In this document: piece after piece, positions 21,791 through 31,090 of the stretch
Position numbering within the stretch: position 1 is the stretch's first letter
How the letters are laid out: every line of letters begins with the position of its first letter
Origin: Closterium sp. Naga37s-1
Lineage: Eukaryota > Streptophyta > Zygnematophyceae > Desmidiales > Closteriaceae
Length of the DNA: 64,000 bases
Reading direction: 5' to 3'
Assembly (NCBI GenBank): GCA_947471745.1
Contig: CANJKZ010000777.1
Location: 2,356,501 to 2,420,500, forward strand
Translations under genes and position numbers: made by a program
Notes under the pieces: generated by a model
Databases searched by the model: none
What the model was told of the DNA's origin: nothing
The model's input: only the letters and a program-made list of their open reading frames with translations

Positions 21791-24700
21791 TCAAAGCTGG
21801 GTGGCGTGAGAAACACCCTGCTTGACAAGATTGTCCTTGAGAGCACGGCGTGCGTTGCCCATATCAGCTTCTGCAACCCAACTTTCCTCCGATGGGTCAT
21901 ATCCCTTCCACCGTATCACGAACTCGAGCGTGTTGCCACGTCTGCGTCAATGAGCGAGCACTCGTTTCACCTCGTACTCTGGTTCATCCTGTACAAGAAC
22001 AGGTGGTGATGGTGGTAGCTGGCGTCCCTGGAACTGTTGGTTGGGGTCCTTGTAGGGCTTCAATAGCTGAACATGGAAAGCGTCGTGAAGCTTCCACGTA
22101 GTAGGTAAGCGCAAGCGGAATGCTACTGGTGTCACCTTGTGCCTCAACGCGAAAGGGACCATAGAAGCGAGGCTGGAGCTTGGACGGAAGGTGAGATAAG
22201 TCCAAGTTGCGTGTGTCGAGAAGCACCTAATCTCCGACTGCGTTTGAGTGATCTCGTCGCTGGCGATCGGCATACTGCTTCTGGGAGTTCAGCATCGTGG
22301 AAAGACGTTGCTGAGTCTTCTCCCATAGCTCCTGCATGGTGGTGACGAAGTCATGTGCGGCTTGGACGTGTGCCGGGGTGGTTGGCTGCTGTGGTGTAAG
22401 TGGTTCCCGTCTGTAGCACAGGAAGAAAGGAGATTTCCCTGTGGCCGCATGCGAAGCGTTGTTGTAAGCGAACTCAAGCGTTGGTAATTGTGAATCCCAG
22501 TGGCTGACGTCGTCAATGCAAGCGGTGCGCAGTAACTGTTCAACCACCTGATTGAGTCGCTCTGTCTGTCCGTCAGTCTGGGGGTGATATGCTGAAAACA
22601 TCGCAAGCTTCGTCCCCAACAATCCCATGAGTTCCCTCCAGAACTTACTAGTGAACTTGGGGTCTCTGTCTCGGATGAGCGTAGTGGGGATGCCGTGGAT
22701 GGTGATGATGCGGTTGAAGAAGAGGCGAGCAGTTGTTTCAGCTGTAGCCGTGGCATGTCCCATTTTATAGAACTTATCCATCATGACGAGTATAGCGTCA
22801 TGCCCTCGTGAGGTCGAAGGAAGCCCAGTGATGAAGTCTTGGCTAACGACCTTCCATGGCTGCTCCGGTACGGGTAGAGGCTGAAGTTACCCTGCTTTTT
22901 CTGCTTGCTACTCTTCATTCGCTGGCACGTGTTGCATGAGGTGACGAACTGTTGCACGTCTACTGCCATCCCGGACCAGTAATAATACTTCGCTATCCCT
23001 GCTATCATCTTGTTGCTCTCGAAATGTCCCGCGTATGCTACGTCGTGAAACTCCTCCAGTAAGATCTGTCGGAGTGGGCATAGTTCGGTACCCAAACCTT
23101 TCCTGTTCCCTTTCTTACAGCTAAGTCCTTCTCCCACTGTAACAGCTTCTGTTTCTCTGCTGTAGCGATCTCTACGTCCACGGAGTACCCATGTTGGAAT
23201 AGACTTCTAAGGAGAGGGTTCATCCCGTTGAGCTGGATGCGGGGCGGCTCGTGACCGGGGCGGCTCAACGAGTCTGCCTTGTTCTATAGCCCGGGCTTGT
23301 AGACGATGTCGTAGTGGAAGTGAGTCTCCAAGAAGTCCACACACCGCACCTGTCCTCGTGAGAGTGTCGGCTGCGACTTCAGGTAATTGAGGCTGCAGTG
23401 GTCAGTGTAAACTGCAGTCTTGGCTCCCTCTATAAAAAACCTCCACGCCATGAAGGCTGCGAGCGGCGAGCACAAAATTTTCTTGAGGGCCGAGAAGGCA
23501 GCTTGCTCTTTCTCCCCCCACGTATACTCAACCCCCTTCCTCAGCAGGTCGGTCAACAGAGGAGTCAACTTTGCCATGTCAGGGACGAACCGGCGCACGT
23601 AGTTGACGAACCCCAAAAAACTATGCAGCTCAATCAGATTTGTCGCCGCGTGCCAAGCTTGAACCGTCGCGATCTTCTTCGGGTCTATTTCCACTTCGTC
23701 AGCTGAAATAATGTGGCCTAAAAAATCCAGTCTATCTTGTAGAAACTCACACATAGATGCTTTTGTTCTCACTCAGTATTTTAAAAATTGCTTCGATGTC
23801 CTGTAGGTGATGTGCTCGGTCGGGGCTGTAAATCAGTATGTCATCTAAGTAGACGATGACGCATTTATCTAAAAGCGGGCGAAAGGCTTCGTTCATCGTC
23901 ATTTGAAAAGTGGCAGGGGCGTTGGTCAGTCCGTAGGGCATGACGGTGTATTCGAAGGATCCGTAGCATGTACGGAACGCTGTCTTTGGGCAGTCGGGTG
24001 GGTTGACGCGAACTTGGTGGTAACCCCCTCTAAGTTCGATTTTCGAGAAAACCCGGGCTGTGCGCAGTTGGTCGATCAATTCGTCGGCTCGCGGGATGGG
24101 GTAGCGGGATTTGATGGTAGCCCTGTTTAGTGCTTTGTAATCTATGCACATGTGAAATCCCCGTCCTTCTTCGGCGTAAACAGTATCGGTGCCACGAAGG
24201 GAGACGAACTCGGGTGAATAAACTCCATCTCGAGCAGGTAATCCAGCTGCTTCCTCAGTTCGTCCTGTTCGGGTTGGGTCAGTCGGAACTGTCGCTGTAC
24301 TATCGGCTGTGCCCCCGGTCCTAACTCTATCCTGTGGTCATGCGGTCGCTGATGTTATAGTCACAATAGGCTTGAATGTGCCTAAAACGAAAGATAGAGA
24401 GCACAGACGGATTTCTGCACAGCGGCTTCAAACGTTGATAGCGTTCTGCTCACAGCTGCAAATGACTTGATTCAAATTGGATCTGGAGCGTCTTCACGTC
24501 GTCTACAATTAGCAATTTAGATTGCACGATTTGATAAAGAATTGACGACACAGCGTCGGTTTGAACGAACGGTACTATGGCAGCCACTATAGTCTTAGAA
24601 CACAATATAGGAAGAGTTACGAGTTGGGAATGACTCCCAGCTCCTACAAACCCCAAGAGCCGAGGTACAGTGATGTGGAACAGTGCCACACTGTCCCCAA

Positions 24701-25208
24701 CCACGAAGGGTCTCGAAACTACCCTTCACTAGGGCCTACACCAAGTGAAATGTTACACTACACAAAGTAATGTAACTATCTTCAATATCTTGAGGTGTAC
24801 CCTTTTGGCAAGCTTCGAAATCACTTGAGGCTTCACACCAAGGCTCGGGCTCTTCATCACAAACTCATCCTTGAGTTCTTGATGGGTCTGCTGCACACAC
24901 CTGCGACACGCCGAACGTTCGACACAGGACAAAATAGAAACCGCGCACGACAAAATAGAAACCGCGCGCGAGACACAAACGACCGCGTAACACGCGTCTA
25001 GCGATAACTCGCTATTGACTCGACACACACACTCGACATCATGACTCAACATTCACACACAATTATAAGCATGAAATATATATTATTCCATGCCCTCATA
25101 CCATTCCATACACACACACATTCACGCACACGGACAACAAGCCGAGTGAAACCGTAGGGTTGCACCAACAGCTGAGGTGGCAGTCATGTCAGCAGGTCAT
25201 TCGGAAAT
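21791..25208 (-). pseudogene. Gypsy H (chromovirus) pol pseudogene
   Basis: Order protease linker, RT, RNase H, integrase, chromodomain, which is Ty3/gypsy. It starts truncated at FPNDLL (25208). RT carries SKIELRGGYHQ (the first catalytic Asp is Glu) and YLDDIL (about 23845). RNase H (FIEGAKTAVYTDHCSLNYL) and an HHCC finger region precede integrase (SAYHPQTDGQTERLNQ, about 22580). The C-terminus is a chromodomain (EYEVKRVLAH, then FVIRWKGYDPSEESWV, about 21850-22000) with one in-frame TGA after LAH. The final TGA (21791-21793) overlaps the polypurine tract. Frameshifts and stops split it. Gag and most of protease are absent. An 818-bp solo LTR interrupts it. Confidence 0.85.
24353..25170. 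repeat. 818-bp solo LTR inside gypsy H pol
   Basis: Plus-sense ends TGTTATAGTCAC and GCACCAACA (TGTT...AACA), flanked by GCTGA at 24348-24352 and 25171-25175. In minus sense, removing it with one TSD copy joins LPPQ to RPHDHRIEL, the expected gypsy frame. There is no PBS or polypurine tract at either end and no coding sequence, so it is a solo LTR. No other copy of this family is in the window. It contains a duplicated ACAAAATAGAAACCGCGC (24931-24972). Confidence 0.82.
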
Positions 25209-26808
25209 ACGTCGACGAGGTTCCCCCACCTGGGGCGAACATCGTCAGTGGCATGTGGATTTTCAGGGTGAAGCGGCCGCCGGGTTCTCCGCCTATCTTC
25301 AAGGCGCGTTACGTGGCTCGAGGCTTCAGTCAGCGGCAGGGGGTTGACTACTTTCAGACCTTCTCTCCCACCCCGAAGATGACCACTCTTCGGGTGCTGC
25401 TGCACATAGCCGCTCAGCGCGACTACGAGCTTCACTCTCTTGAATTCAGCACAGCTTTCCTGCAGGGCAGCCTGCAGGAGGAGATCTGGCTGCGCCGCCC
25501 ACCTGGCTTCACTGGGTCGTTTCCTCCTAGTACCCAGTGGAGCCAGTCTACGGTCTCCGCCAGGCGCCCCGTGAGTGGCACGACACACTGAGGACTACAC
25601 TTGCGGCTCTTGGGTTTGCTCCTTCTACTGCCGACTCATCGCTGTTTTTGCCACCGACACCTCTTTACCGCCGTTCTACATCCTCGTGTACGTCGACGAC
25701 TTGGTCTTTGCCACTGCTGACACTGCTGGACTCGCCCACGTGAAGTCCGAGCTGTAGAAGAGACACACGTGCACAGACCTGGGTGAACTGCGCAGCTACC
25801 TTGGCTTGCAGATCACTCGGGACAGAGCACAGCGCACCATTACCCTGACTCAGTCACACATGGTGCAGCAGGTCCTTCAGCGCTTCGACTTTACGTACTC
25901 CTCGCCTCAGGCCACTCCTCTGTCTACTCGCCACTCGCTCTCAGCTCTGCCTTCGGATGAGTCCGTAGAGCCGAGTGGCCCGTACCCAGAGCTTGTTGGC
26001 TGCCTCATGTACCTGATGACCTGCACATGACCTGATCTAGCATACCCTCTTAGCATCTTGGCACGCTATGTTGCTCCTGGGAGACACCGACCAGAACACA
26101 TGGCTGCAGCTAAGAGAGTGTTGCGCTACTTGTGCAGTACGTCGGGCATGGGGCTAGTGCTTGGAGGGCGACGTCCAGTGGTCCTCACAGGTCACGCAGA
26201 CGCTTCTTGGGCTGACGACCAGGCTACGCAGCGGTCGTCACAGGGTTACACCTTCAGCCTTGGCTCCGGCTCTGTTTCGTGGCGGTCTACCCGCTCGTCT
26301 TCTGTTCTACGCGGGGGCCATGGCTGCACAGGAGCTACGCTGGCTCACCTACCTGCTGACTGACCTAGGAGAGCCGCCTCGTTCTCCTCCAGTTCTGTAC
26401 GTAGACAACAAGGCCATGCTGGCCTTGTGTCGGGAGCACAGACTGGAGCACAGAATGAAGCACATTGCTCTTCGCTACTTCCTTGCTCGTGAGCTGCAGC
26501 AGCGTGGTCAGCTGCGCCTTGCTTACGTGGCCTCTGAGGCCAACACTGCTGATATCTTTACCAAGGCACTTCCGCCTTGTGCCTACTTGGCCTCACTTGC
26601 TCACTTCTTGACCTTGCTTGTACTGTGATCTTTCTATACCTGCACTTGCTTGTTTACCTTTATATATGATCTTGCATGTGAACTGGCCTTGTGGCCTTGC
26701 TCTTGTGCTCGGACTGTGTGGTGACGTTGTGATCCACCCTAAGCTTGCTTTGCTTTGCTTGACTGGTCTTGTGACCTCTTGTTCTCCCCCACTTTGCCTA
26801 TGGGGGTG
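25209..26808 (+). pseudogene. Copia I: RT-RNase H fragment
   Basis: Begins abruptly in the first RT motif (YVDEVPPPGANIVSGMW) and runs through the RT, LVYVDDLVFATAD (about 25685), DLGELRSYLGLQITRDR and RNase H to FTKALPPCAYL (about 26585), then a 3' UTR with polypurine tract. Lesions: frameshift near 25545 (GTQWS region), TAG at 25756-25758, TGA near 26028, and a deletion in RNase H removing SSCEAEI (near 26310). Everything upstream of RT is missing. The left edge is the inferred right breakpoint of the inversion. Confidence 0.83.
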
Positions 26809-26896
26809 TGTCAAACTTATATGCTATAGTCTGTGTAGGCTGTAGTGGGGTAGACAATATGGGGTACAACATTTCTAGGTTTTCCTACTTGTACCC
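26809..26896 (+). repeat. Truncated 3' LTR of copia I
   Basis: TGTCAAACTTATATGC to CTTGTACCC, the first ~88 bp of a ~126-bp LTR, following TATGGGGGTG. Best match in the window is the LTR at 57342-57467. Cut at 26896, where gypsy F sequence begins. Confidence 0.8.
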
Positions 26897-26965
26897 TTCT
26901 TATTCAGCCGGGTGTGGTCGATTGCGTGAACCGGCACAATCACTCGGTGAGGGTCAGTTGGCTCA
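26897..26965 (-). pseudogene. Gypsy F pol fragment before protease
   Basis: Minus-strand DPHRVIVPVHAIDHTRLN, the counterpart of PHRVVVPIHAIDRTRPN in the large gypsy element (about 54740-54800). It is the sequence expected just after the F gag end at 28997, from which it is separated by copia J and a short unassigned stretch. Confidence 0.72.
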
Positions 26966-27192
26966 ATACCATGTCAAGAAACTAACGTAAGGTTTAGGGC
27001 TTATGCTTAGGAGCCTAGGCCAACGTATGTCGAGAGAGTTGTTGCTAAGGTAAGCGAGAATGGATGGGTTCACTATAGCACACAAGGTACATATAGAAAA
27101 CTAGCAAAGGTGCACCACCAAACAAACAATTAACGAACTACACTACAATAACTTCAGCAAGCAGGATAGATATTAAATATAACTTTAAGAGT
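26966..27192. other. Unassigned, AT-richer spacer
   Basis: No open frame, LTR end or repeat recognised. Composition is richer in A/T than its neighbours. It lies between the gypsy F fragment and the truncated start of copia J. Confidence 0.4.
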
Positions 27193-28996
27193 AGTCGCTC
27201 GTTACTCCTCTCCTGCCACTGCTGCTCTCGGCCGCCTTATACTGCCCTACCTCTTTCTCGAGCTGTCCGCCTTTGCCACTGGCGACGACCTAGTCACCCA
27301 CCTTCGCACTAGTGACACTCGCTACCGTGCCGCGCTTCCCACCAAGTTTCTAGACAAGAACCCCCCCCCCCCCCCCCCCCCATGTACATCGCTCTCTACT
27401 TCATCGTCACCCGCCTCCCTGACTCTCTTAGCGCAGTCAGGGACCTCTTTCTCGCCATGGACCCGACAGCCCTCACTATCGACCTGCTCGAGAAGCACCT
27501 CCTTGCAGCTAAGGCTAGCATAGTCACTGTAGGTGCTGCTCGTGGCATTCCTCGCACTCCCTTCTTTGAGGGGTGTTCCCCCTCCCCTCTTGCCCCCTCC
27601 TACGCTTCTGCTACTGCTGTTGACTTCCTTCGTACTGAGGAGGTCGAGGCTGCATCTGCTCCTAGTGGGAGGCGCCGCAGCGGCAGGGGCAAGGGAGGCA
27701 AGGGTGGTGGGGGTGGCAGCGGTGGAGGCGGTGGAGGCGGTGGAGGTGGCGGTGGTGGCGGAGGGAGTGGTGGTGGGAGTGGAGGCGTTGGTGGCGGCGG
27801 TGGGAGTGGTGGCGTTGGTGGCGGCGGTGGGAGTGGTGGCGGCAGTGGGAGTGGTGGCGGCGGTGGTGGTGGCGGTCGGGGTGGAACCGGTCAGAGGGGA
27901 GGTTCTCGCGGTGGTCATAGCAGCAGCAGCAGCGTCCGCGTGAGACCCCTTCGCCACAGGAGCTTCGTGAGTGGTTTGCTCTGCGTGGGGCGTCTGGGGG
28001 TAGTGTTCGCTGCCAGTACGTCATTTGCACAGGTGACCGCGCTGGTCAGACATGCGGGAAGGTTGGTCACACGCAGTCCCGGTGCTTCTCCCGTCTTGAC
28101 GACGCCTGGCGCGTAGAGTTTCGCGACGCGACTGAGCTCCCTCGCTGGCTAGAGCTGCTTAGGCAGGGTGTGGATATATTTGCTCTTGACCATGATGCTA
28201 TCCTTGCTGCCATGTATGCTTTGACTGTTAGTGCTGAGGGTGACTGTTACCTGTCTATGCCGCCCGACCCAGGTATAGAGGCTGCTGCTCTAGGTGCTAG
28301 TGAGTCTGCTCTCCCTGGTACTACGCCTGCTCGGGCCTTGCACACCTTCACGCTTGACTCAGGTGCTTCCCGCTGTTTCTTTTGCGACAATACCACAGTC
28401 ACACCACTCCCTGCACCTGTTGCAGTCAGACTGGCTGACCCCTCAGGGGGCCCAGTTCTTGCACGTTCCTCCACTGTTCTTCCGTGTCCGGCAGTTCCGT
28501 CCGACTCGCTCTCAGGTCTTCACCTCCCCTCGTTCTCTACGAACTTGGTAAGTACCGTTGCCCTCCAGGATGCGATAGTCACTACCACCACTCCTGGGGG
28601 TCAGCGTGTGTCGATCTTCACGTGTACACGGACGGGCCGTCACCTGGCCACGTTCATCCGCCGGCCTGGGTCGAGTCTGTACACACTGACTACTGAGCCT
28701 CCTCAGGTAGCCGCGTCAGGTCAGCTAGCAACCTTCTGTTCGTGTCGCCTCCTGTCGCACCAGACTCTCCTTTGGCACCACCGCCTTGGTCCCCTTCCCT
28801 GCCACGCCTCCGTGGCATGCACTCCCATCTCCTTGTCTCTGGTCTTCCCAGGTCTCTGCCTCCCCTCCCACCCTCGCCTGCCCCTCCCTGCCTTCCCTGT
28901 GTCGAGGGGCGGCAGTGCGCCGCTCCTCACTCCTCCTCGATTCCCCCGATGACTGCTCCCCTGCAGACTCTCCACGTGGACGTGTGGGGCCCTGGT
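27193..28996 (+). pseudogene. Copia J: gag-protease-integrase fragment
   Basis: Truncated at both ends. Starts inside Gag (VVARYSSPATAALGRL) and ends at the first integrase motif (VDVWGP, about 28975-28990). In between are the Gly-rich tail (27710-27890), a zinc knuckle with spacing C-x13-C-x4-H-x4-C (about 28015-28090, in another frame), protease FTLDSGASRCFF (about 28345-28380) and the LLWHHRLG block. A 21-bp C-run (27361-27381) replaces the 10 C of intact copies and shifts the frame. TAG lies near 28112. Closest to copia G in sequence. Confidence 0.82.
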
Positions 28997-30208
28997 CGGG
29001 CGAGCGGCGTGACCTCTCAGTAGAGGGCCCGTCTGCTACTGACTCCCAGCGTTTCCCTGCTGCTTGGTTTGTTTCTGCTGCTCAGCTTCCCCCTTTCCCT
29101 TAGCGCTTTCCGGGCATTCGCTCTTATTGTGTTTCGGTCGATTGCAAGCGAAGCAGCACCCTTTAAACGGTGCGGCAGCGGCATTCGCGACGACGGCACG
29201 TGTCGTGGCGCCCTCGTTCGTCCCACGAGATCGATGTCCCCAGTTGCTGCTGCTTCCGTAGGACCCCGGTCTCGGTCGGCGGAACAAATCGAGTTTCTCC
29301 GCCATGGCGAGAATCTCTTGAAAGTCAGTGACGCCGCGGAGCTGAATTTCCTGAGCGATGTCGTGCTTCAGGCCGACGATGTAGCAGACGATACGCTCGC
29401 CCTCGCGCATATATCCCACTTGCTCACACAGCGCCAGAAACCCGCTTGTGTAATCTTAGACGGATTTGAGTTGGCGCCAAGTGCGGAGCTTCTGATGCGC
29501 CGCGATCGAAGCCGCAATTGGCTCAAATCGAGCGCGCAGACCTGCGCACCACGCGTCCCACGTGCGATATTGGGGCACCTCCACGAAACAGGACGGCGCC
29601 CAGGGTCCGGTTTGTCCTTCCCGTGTCGGTAGAGTCGCGTAGTCGTTCGGCTTCGTGACGATGACACGCCACCAATCCATGGCGGGTCATCGCAGCAGCG
29701 ACACGGCGTAGCGAATCTTCGCCGTATCCTCCGAGACGTAGTTGGCTTCAAAAAACACGTTCATCGTGAAGAACCACGCTTGAACGGTAGGACCACCCCG
29801 TTGACTCGGGTCAAAACATGGCGGACGCTGCGGCTTCAGCGGCATCTGTGACGGCAGTGCCGAATCGTTGGTTGGTGCCGAAATCGTGACGCGAGGCTGG
29901 TTCCTGACCGCATTCGTCGCTTCGGGGTGTGTCGTGCCGTGATCGTCGTCTCCGTCGTGGCGGACAACGCCATCACTGGCCGCGCTTGCGGGTTGCCCCA
30001 CACTTCCGTGCTGCGATGCATGTGGTGTGGGTTGTCCCGGAGTGCCAGGTGCTTGTGACTGTGCTTGTTGTGCTCGTGCGATGTCGTTTTGCAGGGACGT
30101 GCGTTCCGCCATCAGCCCCGCAGTTTCTTCCGTGTTCTCATGTAGTTGGTGTAGCAATTCATTCAGGCGCGCCTGCGTGAGCGTCGTGACGTCGATATAT
30201 TCGGCCAT
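28997..30208 (-). pseudogene. Gypsy F gag, two premature stops
   Basis: One minus-strand frame from MAEYIDVTTLTQARL (30208) to the gag stop at 29036, interrupted by TGA (29687-29689) and TAA (29456-29458). N-terminal coiled-coil-like segment (LLHQLHENTEETAGL), a Gag core (PPCFDPSQRGGPTVQAWFF, then WDAWCAGLRARFEP), and a canonical zinc knuckle CFACNRPKHNKSEC near the end. After the stop the pol frame continues in -1 (GKRWESV) to 28997, where copia J begins. The 5' LTR and PBS lie just upstream. Confidence 0.83.
29017..29057 (-). promoter_or_regulatory. Putative -1 frameshift signal, gypsy F
   Basis: In minus sense: heptamer G-GGA-AAC (29051-29057) in gag frame, 6-nt spacer, then a stem-loop with TCAGTAG (29036-29042) pairing CTACTGA (29017-29023) around a 12-nt loop. 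The gag stop TAG lies in the stem. The -1 frame leads into pol. Confidence 0.65.
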
Positions 30209-30376
30209 TACGAAGGGCGTCGACTCAGCTTAGTCTAGGCGCAGTCGTGGCTGCACGCGTTTACGAGAGAACGCGAGGACAGCGGCTCCTAGGTGCTAAG
30301 GGGCTTGAGTCCCTTCGAGTGAAAAAATCAAAAGTTGATTTCCTGGGGTGCGGAGATGCGCGGTCCGAAAGAAAGT

Positions 30377-30390
30377 GGCTCTGATAACCA
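30377..30390 (-). other. Primer-binding site of gypsy F
   Basis: Minus-sense TGGTTATCAGAGCC, two bases from the LTR. It resembles the complement of initiator tRNA-Met 3' ends (TGGTATCAGAGCC) with one extra T. Confidence 0.7.
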
Positions 30391-30392
30391 AG

Positions 30393-30720
30393 TGTTACGG
30401 GTGCAATGGATCGAGGTAGCGAGGATTGCACTAAGGTGTCAAACGAGTACAAAATGTGAGCGAAGGCATGAGCGAACATTCATACGCGAAAACATGCAAA
30501 GGGTAACGCGGTGCGTGCGAGCTAGCTAGTGCTAGGCTGGCATCGAGGCTCGGGCTAGTCCCGACCCGAAGTGTAGGCCGACACGGCCGGTCCAGCGGTG
30601 CATGGTTGGTGAAACAGTGCGCGCGAAGTTGGCGAAGCCCCGTTAGCACGGGCGAACAACGGCTGCTGCTTTACGCGATGTTGCAGATCGCGGTAAGGAA
30701 TGTCGAGAAAAATCCTTACA
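30393..30720 (-). repeat. 5' LTR of gypsy F (328 bp)
   Basis: Minus-sense TGTAAGGATTTTTCTCG to GCACCCGTAACA, adjacent to the PBS. Followed in plus sense by ATTAT (30721-30725) and the continuation of a copia 3' UTR. Partner LTR, inverted and decayed, at 5211-5480. Confidence 0.83.
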
Positions 30721-30835
30721 ATTATATAACTCTGCATGTGGACTGGCCTTGTGGCCATTTGCTTGTGGATTTCAGAGTGTGTGGTGACTTTGTGATCCAC
30801 CCTGAGCTTGCTTTGCTTTCTCTTGAGCTTTCACT
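30721..30835 (+). mobile_element. Copia 3' UTR remnant (rest of copia G)
   Basis: Matches the copia C 3' UTR around 21105-21195 (ATAACTCTGCATGTG, GTGATCCACCCTGAGC). It begins exactly where the G 3' UTR at 5481-5571 breaks off, with ATTAT on both sides of the gypsy F LTRs, so it is inferred to be the rest of the G 3' UTR. It ends without polypurine tract or LTR near 30835. Confidence 0.65.
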
Positions 30836-31090
30836 TCAACCCAAGGGCTTGTAGGTACTTCTGTTGCACCAAGGACGAAGATGCTAGCAACGCAATCAAT
30901 GCCATGTTCGAGTTGTACGGTAACATATAAACATAGGCAATGCAGACTTCCCACGCTTTTCAAACTTACATTGCTGCAGCAATGGAGAACCCTAATCCCC
31001 ATGAAAGCGGCTATCGGGTTAGACCTACAGAGAAGCACTAAAATTATGATCTGGAAGCTGCGCACTTTCCCCCACCGCATCAAAGCACCT
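30836..31090. other. 3' flank of the PP2A B56 gene
   Basis: No transposon homology seen. Lies downstream of the B56 stop codon on its strand and probably holds its 3' UTR and polyadenylation region. No clear AATAAA was identified. Confidence 0.45.
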
